Shown in pieces: positions 1-7,974 of a stretch of DNA of 64,000 bases. The translations under genes were made by a program, and so were the position numbers. The stretch spans positions 16,048 to 80,047 of the forward strand of contig MU130707.1 of the NCBI GenBank assembly GCA_015039465.1, read 5' to 3'. The notes beneath the pieces were generated by a model. The model was not told the origin of the DNA, ran no database searches, and saw only the letters and a program-made list of their open reading frames with translations. How positions within the stretch are numbered: the first letter of the stretch is position 1; every line of letters begins with the position of its first letter. This stretch comes from Phlegmacium glaucopus (lineage: Eukaryota > Basidiomycota > Agaricomycetes > Agaricales > Cortinariaceae).

Positions 1-345
1 TACAACATCAGTCACTGCTACCTCATATTTTACTAATAACATGAATCTGCCTAGGGTATAACACCTACAATCATCCTGGTGCGGGTCTCCATGGGATTTT
101 CCTTCCATGATCAGGAATCCTTGATAGAATCTTCCATTGGGAGTTTGCACTTTGCGGCCAACAATCCAAATTCAATATCAGAAATGGAAACGGAAGATGT
201 CGGTATTGTGAACAGAGATGATGATATTGGCCTTGGACAAAGTGACGATATCGGGATAGTAGCGGAAACAGAAGATGTCGGTATTGTGGATAGAGATGAT
301 ATTGGCGTTCAACGAAGTGACGATATCGAGATGGTAGATAGATGA
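1..345 (+). CDS. 3' end of seven-helix membrane protein gene, copy A (partial)
   Basis: Only the end of the gene is in the window. Bases 1-54 are the end of an intron (acceptor CCTAG at 50-54) and the last exon is 55-345, stop TGA at 343-345. It starts GITPTIILVRVSMGFSFHD, the same last-exon start as copies B to I, so it ends the seventh helix and continues into a cytoplasmic-type tail rich in Asp and Glu. The tail carries two rounds of a TEDVGIV...DDIG motif, as in copy B; the minus-strand array copies have one. The nearly identical block at 3915-4265 shows recent duplication. Function is unknown; the family is seen as an expanded orphan group in Agaricomycetes. Confidence 0.75.
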
Positions 346-559
346 TCACATAGGCAGCATGCACTAGACTTGTAGATATGGCACATATAAATAAACTGTG
401 GTCGTGGTCGAAAACATCCATAACGAGCGCTCGGCACCTTATTTCACCTCACACTGTTCATTCCTTATTTCTCCCCTCTCGATTATCCGTGAACTACTAC
501 CTCATCTTATACCCTTCTCGCCTAGCTACTTCCCCACCGCCTATGTGATGGCGCGTTCA

Positions 560-1135
560 CGATTTTGCACCTAGCAGGACTGCCATCGAGCTTAGTATAT
601 TTCATAGTCACATTTTCGTCTTCGAATACTCACTGCATCTTTCATGCCTTTTATTCTTCTTACAATTTACCCAGTCTTCAAAGGCCTTCAAACGATGTTA
701 GAGAGTTGCCAAAGATCAAAGCAACGATAGATAACAACCTCACCTCGTCTGCAGAATCTCTTCGGCATCGTTCACCCCCATCCAAATATTGATGGGGTCG
801 AGATGGTAGCGGATGATCGGGTGTTAATCGTCAGAGACATTGCAATCATACCGTAGATAGGTCATTGTTCGAATATTGAATGGAGATCAGTTGATGTCAA
901 AATGAAATGAAACGACTCAGCAACTGACTTTTCGTCTATCTGATCCAATGCAACAACCGTGTCATCATCTGGCTGCCTGCATCAATAATTGGGTTGGATC
1001 TCTTTCGTCGAATCCAAACGTTCATCAAGTACGGCATCACTCCTCCGCAATGGCATTCTTCGATTCCCAACTGGATGATTTCATCATGACGAGATTATAT
1101 ACCAAAGTCCACGAACAAACCTTCTTGAAACCAAA
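560..1135 (+). other. Degenerate spacer-module copy (module 2 type), + orientation
   Basis: This stretch is related, in reverse orientation, to the spacer modules of the array at 32-57 kb. Shared landmarks are a stretch matching TCGTCTTCGAATACTC (618-633), the segment around 690-775 that in the array reads ..QLKATVHMDNNI.., the words GATCCAATGCAACAA near 943 and TCATCATCTGGCTGCC near 962. Short open frames exist but none is continuous with a start, splice sites and stop. I see it as a decayed copy of the array unit, not a functional gene. Bases 346-560 hold nothing I can support. Confidence 0.5.
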
Positions 1136-1152
1136 ATGAGAAAAAGCGATAT

Positions 1153-1386
1153 TCACCCCAAACAAACAAAGGAATGAGATTCATCGGCGCGTTTGTGTCC
1201 GTCAATCATATCACGATAGTTCATCACTTGAGCCACAGTTTTAATGAGAGAGGTGAATTTGCGCAATTTCTGTCTGGGCAGTGATTTCACGTGTGAAGTA
1301 GATTCTTGTAGCAATCGACGAGCTTCCAAAGGACCTTTTGTATGCATCGCATAGGCGTACGTGAAAGGATGATTTGACGCAACCAC
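1153..1386 (-). CDS. Unrecognised short coding-like exon
   Basis: An open frame of about 77 codons with a balanced, protein-like composition (motifs YAYAMHTKGPLEARRLLQ and KFTSLIKTVAQVMNYRDMI) ending in TGA at 1153-1155. The frame begins at a GTG-like codon, so it would be a downstream exon rather than a full gene; a possible acceptor lies upstream near 1390. I do not recognise the family. It lies between a decayed repeat copy and a truncated NAA38-like gene, so it may be a gene remnant. Bases 1387-1714 show no other supported feature. Confidence 0.25.
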   Translation of the reverse strand: MVASNHPFTYAYAMHTKGPLEARRLLQESTSHVKSLPRQKLRKFTSLIKTVAQVMNYRDMIDGHKRADESHSFVCLG

Positions 1387-1714
1387 GGACTTGGAGCCTC
1401 CACGTCAGTAACTGGGAGGCCAGATATGAAATATCCACGGACAGAGGTTCAATATAGTATCGGCATCTGCCTCAAAAGGAGAGGTAATATTGAAGGGTTT
1501 CTGATTATTGAGTGAGGATTGGAGCCCAGGTTTCCTCGCCGTGAATCAAAGTTCAAACCAGTGAAGGGGTATATACTATATTCAATAAATTTTTGTCATA
1601 CGCGTTGAACGTTTGAAACTTCATAGGCCAAGAATATCAGAATCAGCCGTATACCACGAAGAAAGGCGACCTCTATCTCAAGTTCACCTTCCCCACAAAT
1701 AGATATTATCGCCT

Positions 1715-2030
1715 CTATCCTGTCTCTGTCACATGGTTCCTTTCGTAGACTTCGACCTTTACGATCATCTTCCACGGCAACAACACTTGCCCGACATATC
1801 TCCCATTCTCATTGAGTTTCACTCTTTGCGCTGGACCTTGAGAGATACGGTATTCTTCAGCGTTTATGAGGATTGGTTTATCTGTGCCTGCGAAAGTACC
1901 TAAGAAGATGCGGCTGTCTATGGTTGTGATGCGTAGGAGGCGTTGGAGGAAGCTTTGAAGAGCTTCACGGGACAGGTACAATATAGGTGATGTCAATTCT
2001 AGGTAACTTACGGAAATTGGCACTTTCCTG
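1715..2030 (-). CDS. NAA38/LSMD1-like Sm-fold protein, 5'-truncated
   Basis: The main exon (about 1715-1977, stop TAG at 1715-1717) reads LQSFLQRLLRITTIDSRIF, then LGTFAGTDKPILINAEEYR, then GRYVGQVLLPWKMIVKVEV. This is the Sm/LSM pattern of the NatC auxiliary subunit NAA38 (LSMD1, yeast Mak31): strand 1-2 with DxRxxxGTF, then an ILxxAEEY strand, then the VGxVLxPWxxIVKVEV end. NAA38 joins NAA30 and NAA35 in the NatC N-terminal acetyltransferase. A likely intron with donor GTAAGT lies at about 1978-2011. Upstream, only a few codons remain before the sequence switches at about 2031 into a formamidase fragment on the other strand, so the normal N-terminal exon is missing. Probably a truncated copy; part of its intron recurs at 5836-5880. 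Confidence 0.6.
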
Positions 2031-2409
2031 TCTTGACGCTTCAAATGGCCAAATGACCAAATATTTAACTACATCAGCCATATCGGCGATGGTTTTCTCC
2101 CAATTAGATCAAGTCAATGGACCGGTTTACGTTCAATGCGCATCTCCAGGAGATACCTTACAAGTTGACGTTTTATCAGTTGAAACAGCGGACTGGGGGT
2201 GGACAGGGTTGATCCCTGGCTTTGGTTTATTGAGTGATGAATTCCCGGAACCGGCTCCAATCTGAAGATATGGAAGTTGGACAAGGAAAATGGATCTGCA
2301 TGGTTTGATGAGGCCAGAGGTATTAAAATCCCATTGCGGCCCTTCGCAGGCGAGATGGGCGTGGCACCCGGAAAGAATGGCGCATTTTCAACCATACCGC
2401 CATACACCA
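2031..2409 (+). pseudogene. Acetamidase/formamidase fragment, copy 1
   Basis: Reads DASNGQMTKYLTTSAISAM, GPVYVQCASPGDTLQVDVLS, TADWGWTGLIPGFGLL and, after a frameshift near 2258, FDEARG..IPLRPFAGEMGVAPGKNGAFSTIPPYTTG. These are the central blocks of the acetamidase/formamidase (FmdA/AmdA) family, which hydrolyse formamide or acetamide to ammonia plus the acid. The first ~40 residues and everything after PPYTTG are missing: at about 2031 it abuts the NAA38-like gene and at about 2410 it runs straight into an array spacer module. With both ends cut and the frame broken, it is a dead fragment. Copy 2 starts at the same residue. Confidence 0.85.
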
Positions 2410-2730
2410 CGGGATATTGATGAGGTGGAGATGGTAGTGTCGACTAGCGTGTCAATCATCAGAAAAGCGACATCTCGGTGTTGAATCTATTGAATAGAGG
2501 TCAGCTGTTGTCGAAAAGAAAAGAAAACGAGTCACTAGCTCACTTTTCGTCTACTAAATCCAATACAACACCTGTGCCATCATCATTTAAGCTGCTATAT
2601 CAACAATCAGACATCACGTGCACGTTCCCAACGACTATGATCATCTTTTTGGTGACAGATTTCAAGTGAGGCGAGGCTACCTTAAATAACTCGGTTACCC
2701 AAGGTAACAGGTTGCATAACCATTTTCTGC
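2410..2730 (+). other. Array spacer-module fragment, + orientation
   Basis: From TATTGATGAGGTGGAGATGG onward the sequence matches the module-2 spacer of the minus-strand array (compare the complement of 36000-36180 and 39930-40080), including the GTCGAAAAGAAAAGAAAACG stretch near 2510. It fuses directly to the broken end of formamidase copy 1. Short open frames here (for example 2478-2669) are not supported as genes. Confidence 0.6.
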
Positions 2731-2739
2731 CTCAAACTA

Positions 2740-2919
2740 GTTAGTAGTAACACATTCCTACCTGACCGAAAATCTGGTTATGATTATAACAGCAACAGAT
2801 TGTTGAGATCATCACGAACTTCAGGCTTTATCTCAGTGACTGTATTTGATATAGATGCTAGACTCTTATATAAAGCAAAGGTCAGAGACGCAGTAGGTCA
2901 TTACAACAGACACGAAGTC
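2740..2919 (+). promoter_or_regulatory. Conserved upstream region with TATA box of copy B
   Basis: A block of about 180 bp directly upstream of gene 1 is conserved in all complete copies: CTGACCGAAAATC near 2762, then a segment ending with TATATAAA at 2867-2874, then CATTACAACAGACACGAAGTC just before the ATG at 2920. The TATA box sits about 46 nt before the start codon. The block is open in one frame in several copies, so it can look like an N-terminal extension. Placement of TATA and a GT-flanked first exon argue that it is promoter plus short leader. Confidence 0.6.
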
Positions 2920-4265
2920 ATGAAGGTAACTGATGCAGACTTGAATATCATTGGAATATGTCTCGAAGGCTTCCTGTACGGTAAGATATTTTGTCTACAA
3001 CTTGCACGGCCCTCGCTAAAGAAGTATAATATTAACCTACCATCTCAGGACTCTATTCTGGCATATTCGCTATGTATTTGCAAGGAACATCGAAAAAAGG
3101 CACCGACAAGAAAACAAATATTCTTTTCTATGCTATCTGTGCTCTATATGCTCTATCTTGTGCTATCGTTCCGCTTGATATAACAAGGTCCATATATGGG
3201 ACAGTTAGTAATAATTCCATCAGTAACGACAACCATTTTGTTTAACGCTTTCAGTGCAGGGGCTTCACCGGAATTCCACGGCATTACTCCACCTTTCTTT
3301 TATTCTAGCTACAGTATCTGGTTGCTGCGATTTCATCGCTCAATTTATTCTAGTATGTATAAACTATAGTATGCCTATCGTTTATTTTGCTCATGCAAAT
3401 CTTAAAGATCTACCGTTGCTGGATTGTGTGGGGTGACAATATCCTTGTCGTGATCCTTCCTTCAATCCTAGCATTTGTATTCCTAGGTCAGTCAACCTAT
3501 ATATCTTATTTAACTGGCCAATTTCAATTCTTTGCCTCTAGTTACCTGGCTAGCAGGTAACAGCTCACAGATCATTCTCTCAGGCCAAGTTGCACAACCT
3601 GACTGGGCCTATCGGATGGTTCTGGCAGCCATTGCCGTGTCCATGACCGTGAATGCTCTTGTGACGTGGTTAATTGTGTTCAAGATCCTCAGAATGTACC
3701 ATGAAGTCAAGTCTGCCTTAGGCTCGGACGACCAAGGTTTGGGCGCCACTGGTGGGAGCAAAATTCGGACTGCCATATTCATAGTAATTGAATCCGGCAT
3801 GGTATTGTTTTCAATCCAATTGGCTCGGTTCGTGGCTAGCTTTTTTAAATCGACGGACGCTAGCATTGCAACCCTTAATATCATCATTTATATCCACCAA
3901 ATGCTCAATGTGATTACAACATCAGCCACTGCTACCTCATATTTTACTAATAACATGAATCTGCCTAGGGTATAACACCTACAATCATCCTGGTGCGGCT
4001 CTCCATGGGATTGTCCTTCCACGATAGGGAATCCATGATAGAATCTTCCTTTGGGAGTTTTCACTTTGTGACCAACAATCCAAATTCAATATCAGAAATG
4101 GAAACGGAAGATGTCGGTGTTGTGAATAGAGACGATGATATTGGCGTTGGACAAAGAGACGATATCGAGATGGTAGCGGAAACAGAAGATGTCGGTATTG
4201 TGGATAGAGATGCCAATGTTATTGGCGTTCAACAAAGTGATGATATCGAGATGGTAGATAGATGA
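2920..4265 (+). CDS. Orphan seven-helix membrane protein, copy B (complete)
   Basis: Six exons join into a clean 350-residue frame: 2920-2980, 3049-3203, 3260-3352, 3408-3486, 3542-3909, 3969-4265. All introns are 55-70 nt and GT-AG; the last uses GTGATT. Helix 1 is in ..IIGICLEGFLYG|LYSGIFAMYL, helix 2 in ILFYAICALYALSCAIV, helix 3 in CCDFIAQFIL, then the signature IYRCWIVWGDNILVVILP, a fifth helix at AIAVSMTVNALVTWLIVFK, a sixth at IESGMVLFSIQLARFV and a last at ITPTIILVRVS-type residues. A basic LGATGGSK loop precedes helix 6. The tail is acidic and repeats TEDVG..DDIGV. The family is an expanded orphan set in Agaricomycetes; receptor- or transporter-like roles are speculation. It ends in TGA directly joined to a formamidase fragment. 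Confidence 0.8.
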
Positions 4266-5767
4266 TTGACGCTTCAAATGGTCAAATTACCAAAGATTCA
4301 ACTACATCAGCCATATCGGCGATGGTTTTCTCCCAATTATATCAAGTCAATGAACCCGTTGACGTTCAAGGCGCATCTCTAGGAGATACCTTACAAGTTG
4401 ACGTTTTTACGAGTCCCCTTTAGCCTAGGGCTCGTTCTTATAAGCAGATGCGGCTTTCAAAGGTAACGGACTTGCCGGTAACTTCCGTGATTGCACGTGA
4501 TGGTGATGGCCTTGTTTGCCGCGCGAAAATAATTTACTCACTCTTTTGTCCGTCAATCCCTGGCGTCTTTACGAAACTCAACGCTCACGAAGACGCTATC
4601 AAACATGGTTGATTTCCTAATAACAGCGTTACAACAACCCTCCATTTCAGCCCTGAGCAGAGGAGGATCAGCAGCAGCAGCAATCTACATACCAATATAA
4701 ATTCATTTGAAGGGACTCGTATATGCCACGCGGAGCGATGGCCTTCACCCACAAGTATCAGTTGAAACAGCGGACTGTGGGTGGACAGGGTTGATCCCTG
4801 GCTTTGGTTTATTGAGTGATGAATTCCTGGAACCGGCTTTGAAGATATGAAAGTTGGACAAGGAAAATGGATTTGCATGGTTTGATGAGGCCAGACGTAT
4901 CAAAATCCCATTGCGGCCCTTCGCAGGCGAGATGGGCGTGGCACCCGGAAAGAATGGCGCATTTTCAACCATACCGCCATACACCACGGGAGGAAACTTG
5001 GATACGAAGCAGCTCTGTGCGGGGTCAACTTTGTTCCTACCAATTGAGGCCGAAGGCGCGCTCTTCTCCATTAGTTGTAAGTCAGTACCTGGCATTACCC
5101 TATTCAATTGTTTGACAACCATTTCCTTGCAGGATGGACATGCTGCACAGGGTGACGGAGGGTGAGTAATGCCGCTGAATAACTTTCGAGCTGTTCTTTT
5201 AAATTATTTTTAACCTCAGAGGTGTGCGGTAAGCTCGAAAATTGTATTCGCTGACGAAGGAAATCGACGGATATTGTTGTTAGGAACGGCTATTGAGACG
5301 CCTATGGAAGTGACCGTCCGATTGACTGTCCGAAAGGATCGACCTTACACCAAAACACCTCACTTTCAGACGACTCGTACAAGTGTTGATTATCCCGCCC
5401 ACTATTGTACAACAGGTGTCGACTCTGATATTCGCGAAGCTACTCGATCGGCTGTTCGCAACATGATCAACTTTCTCGTTGCTGAGTACCAGATGGACCG
5501 GGTTGCCGCCTACATGTTGTGTAGCGTTGCAGGAGATTTGAAGATGCACGAAGTGGTAAGTTATCTAATTTTGTAAGGTGTCATGGGTTTAGTTACCAGC
5601 CTACTGACCGCCCTCTCCACAGATTGATATGCCGAATTACGTTGTAAGTGTTTGAATCCTCTCCTGACGGAAACTTTTGGACAGACCATCTGACCGATGA
5701 TCTCTCTTTTGATATGTAGATTGGCATGACAGTTCCTCAATCCTTGTTACGTGGACCTCCTGCGTGA
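4266..5767 (+). pseudogene. Acetamidase/formamidase, copy 2, broken
   Basis: Begins LDASNGQ immediately after the stop of copy B, so the first ~40 residues of the family are missing. It then runs through the central blocks (DTLQVDV, TADCGWTGLIPGFGLL, FAWFDEARRIKIPLRPFAGE, GGNLDTKQLCAGSTLFLPIE, GDGHAAQGDGE region, CGTAIETPMEVTVRLTV) to a normal C-terminus: AAYMLCSVAGDLKMHEV, IDMPNYV, IGMTVPQSL, stop TGA at 5765-5767. Defects are a 346-bp insertion at 4410-4755 within the QVDVLS block, a TGA at about 4848-4850 where TGG (Trp) is expected in LKIWKLD, and splice sites near 5074 and 5162 that no longer rejoin the frame cleanly. The C-terminal exons (5281-5767) stay open. Would hydrolyse formamide/acetamide if intact. 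Confidence 0.8.
4410..4755. mobile_element. TA-flanked insertion (element X) in formamidase copy 2
   Basis: Compared with copy 1 (GACGTTTTATCAGTTG), copy 2 is split by 346 bp flanked by TA (4408-4409 and 4756-4757). A shorter relative in the opposite orientation lies at 27060-27308, upstream of the S9 peptidase gene. Both start CGAGTCCC..TTTAG and share TTCTTATAAGC.GATGCGGC, GACTTGCCGGTAACTTCCG and TTTGCCGCGCGAAAA. An inverted AAGGGACTCGTA lies inside near 4706-4717. No transposase is visible, so it would be non-autonomous. A TA duplication fits Tc1/mariner-type insertion, but long terminal inverted repeats are not obvious. Confidence 0.55.
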
Positions 5768-5835
5768 GAAGTACATATGTAGTTCCGAATACCAGGCTTC
5801 AAGACTCAAGCTCCAATATTATCCCCTAAGAGGGC

Positions 5836-5880
5836 AGGTACAATATAGGTGATGTCAATTCTATGTTACTTGGCATTTTG
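5836..5880. repeat. Copy of NAA38-like intron segment
   Basis: GGCAGGTACAATATAGGTGA followed by TGTCAATTCTA and TTACTTGGCA matches 1971-2025, the intron and flanking exon of the NAA38-like gene. It lies about 70 bp after the formamidase stop, so the NAA38/formamidase pair seems to have been duplicated and scrambled together. No coding frame remains here. Bases 5881-6390 show nothing else I can support. Confidence 0.55.
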
Positions 5881-6392
5881 TGTAAAATCTTTCTCATACA
5901 TCTTTGATATCGATGATTCTATATTGGGGTTGAGTGGGGGATCTTGAGAGATGCACACAAAACTGAGTTCAAACAGCAACCGCGTCTATTACTTTGTCTA
6001 CTTATGATTTGTGTAAAGATTTCCTGGCGGCCGACAATTGACCTGATGACTTATGTGTTATTGTAAGCGAGTACCACCACGGTAACCTCATAACTGTAAT
6101 GAATTTGCCAAGTACCGCCCTATCTGCGGCACCGCCGCGGGGATATAACCACAATTGACGACACACTCTTCAAGCTTCAAGGGACCGACATGGTCCCTCG
6201 GCCGTCCCGGCAGGCTGAGTTTAAACAATAAATACCTATTTACCTCCCAAAATAGTTGCTCGGCTCGAGGGCTCGCGGCTCCGAGCCGCGCCGCGCCGTT
6301 GGCAACACTAAATGGATATTCAAACGCCGCGAAACGCTGGCAAAGCATCAAATTTCCCGAACTTCGAGTGACTCTAATAAGGTTTCCGCGGG

Positions 6393-6441
6393 CTAGAAGG
6401 AGGATAAAACTATTGCGAAACCCCCTTTCTCCAAGAAAGGG
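6393..6441. repeat. Left arm of long-spaced inverted repeat
   Basis: GGATAAAACTATTGCGAAAC followed by CCCCTTTCTC is the reverse complement of 7203-7232. The arm itself folds as a hairpin (CCCTTTCTCCAAGAAAGGG). The ~750 bp between the arms (6442-7189) has no convincing gene; the open frame at 6088-6567 on the minus strand spans the arm and is not family-like. Probably a decayed non-autonomous DNA element or MITE pair. Confidence 0.45.
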
Positions 6442-7189
6442 TAGATGAAAGTTTATGCTTAATGCGAAACCCCGTTTCTGGGAGAAACCCTTCCGGCCGA
6501 AACTCGGCAACCCGGTGTGAATGTGCCTAAATTGGATCCGTGTGACAAGTATGCCCAGGTGAATCACGGATGTCCTTGAAGTTGTTCACCCCTGCTCGGA
6601 GCTCCCTCCGAGTTTTTCATGCCTCAGCAACACGATAACAGGATATCACTATATTTCATGGTAAGTAGAACAATGCCTATCAACTGTGATCTACTAACAC
6701 CATCAATATTCATATTCAAAATGCTCGTTTAGACTGGTGGTGTGATCACGGGCTACTGTGATAACATTCAGTGCAACAGCATGAGCTCCTCCTCGGTGTC
6801 CTTACATTGGCCCAGTTAGGCATCGTGTCCTCCTGCCTCGTGAATCGTATGACTTGTATGTCTACAAGGTACGTCTTAGACTCTTAGTGTGGTAACATTT
6901 TTCCAAATTTTGGATGCTGACCGTAATTCTTCCAGACTGTAGATCAATCCAGTTGCGCCTGTGTTTGCACTCCATTCAGTTACCCAGTAATGGTCGGAAT
7001 ATGACTTCGGATGTGTGAGCTGGGACAGTTGTCGTTGGAGGTGGAGAGGTGGATTCTGCAATGGGTTGGAAGTGAGGGTGTTGTGTCACACACTTCTCCG
7101 GGTTTGGATCGGTCGCACGGAGGTAGGCCGAAACTTTCATTGAAAGTAATTTATCAATTTGAGGGGTTTCTCTAGAAACCCCCTAGAAA

Positions 7190-7241
7190 CCCCCCCTTTC
7201 TCTGAGAAAGGGGGTTTCGCAATAGTTTTATCCCTAGAAGG
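7190..7241. repeat. Right arm of long-spaced inverted repeat
   Basis: Pairs with 6393-6441. It contains a near-perfect hairpin, CCCCCTTTCTC and GAGAAAGGGGG around 7192-7214, followed by TTTCGCAATAGTTTTATCC. Upstream, the related GAAACCCCCTAGAAACCCCC (7175-7194) is a small direct duplication. From 7242 to 7974 I see no gene, only the likely promoter of the G-alpha gene. Confidence 0.45.
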
Positions 7242-7974
7242 ACCCCGGGAAAAACATGCACCAGGTCCTCGAAAAAATTGCTGCAGACAGAAAGAGGTCC
7301 AAATGCCGGATATGCCGTAGACATGTCAAGGAATAGTATCATAGTTCTATGCGGAAATGGGTGGCAAGAATGGCAAGCATCTCTGCGGTCTCGTACATCA
7401 TCGTCCACTGTACTCTCTTCCGATCAGCTCCCAAAGCCACAACTGTCTTCCAGACTAGCCATTTCTCACTAACACCCTCAATATATATTACTTTCGGAAC
7501 CAGTAAATATCCTTACCAGCGGGGAATTATTACTTATGTACACGGGATGACTTTTGCGTACTTTTCTCCATAAGATTTTGGCCTTCCTGTAATGAAGGCA
7601 TACCGAAGGAGAAAGTAAGGGGCGAAATACCAGGTATTGGTTGAGGTCACCTTCCTTCGGGGTCCTCCGCTAGCAGCCGCTAGCTTAGAGACCCAAATAT
7701 ATGTCCCTGAAAGCTAATCTGACTATTTAGTCACTCTCGGCATTTAGATCTGCTACCGAGATGAATCTAAAGCTTTTTAAGAGCTGCTCGGACAAATTGG
7801 TTTTGACCGACGACGGCGTTTTATAACATTCAAAAGTCTTTCCCTCCAAAGCTTCCATCCTCACTAAAAATTTAAAACTTGCATCTTCAAGTATTGGTTA
7901 CTGCGCCCAACGTCTCTCAACCATTTTCGCTCTTTTTTCCACCATTTTCGTCCTCCGGTTGTAACGTACTCGCG

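Noticed and set aside
79..345. Tail exon of gene 1 as a separate small gene
   Set aside because: Frame and acceptor site show that it continues GITPTIILVR, the last exon of the membrane protein, in every copy.
71..421. 116-codon minus-strand open frame opposite copy A tail
   Set aside because: It is the antisense of the repetitive acidic tail exon; the plus-strand reading is conserved in all copies.
2800..2919. N-terminal extension of gene 1 upstream of the ATG
   Set aside because: The open frame has no ATG, contains the TATA box, and all copies have ATG with a short first exon at the family's usual position.
6088..6567. 159-codon minus-strand open frame
   Set aside because: It spans a hairpin repeat arm and GC-rich repeats, with no family motif; looks like a chance frame.
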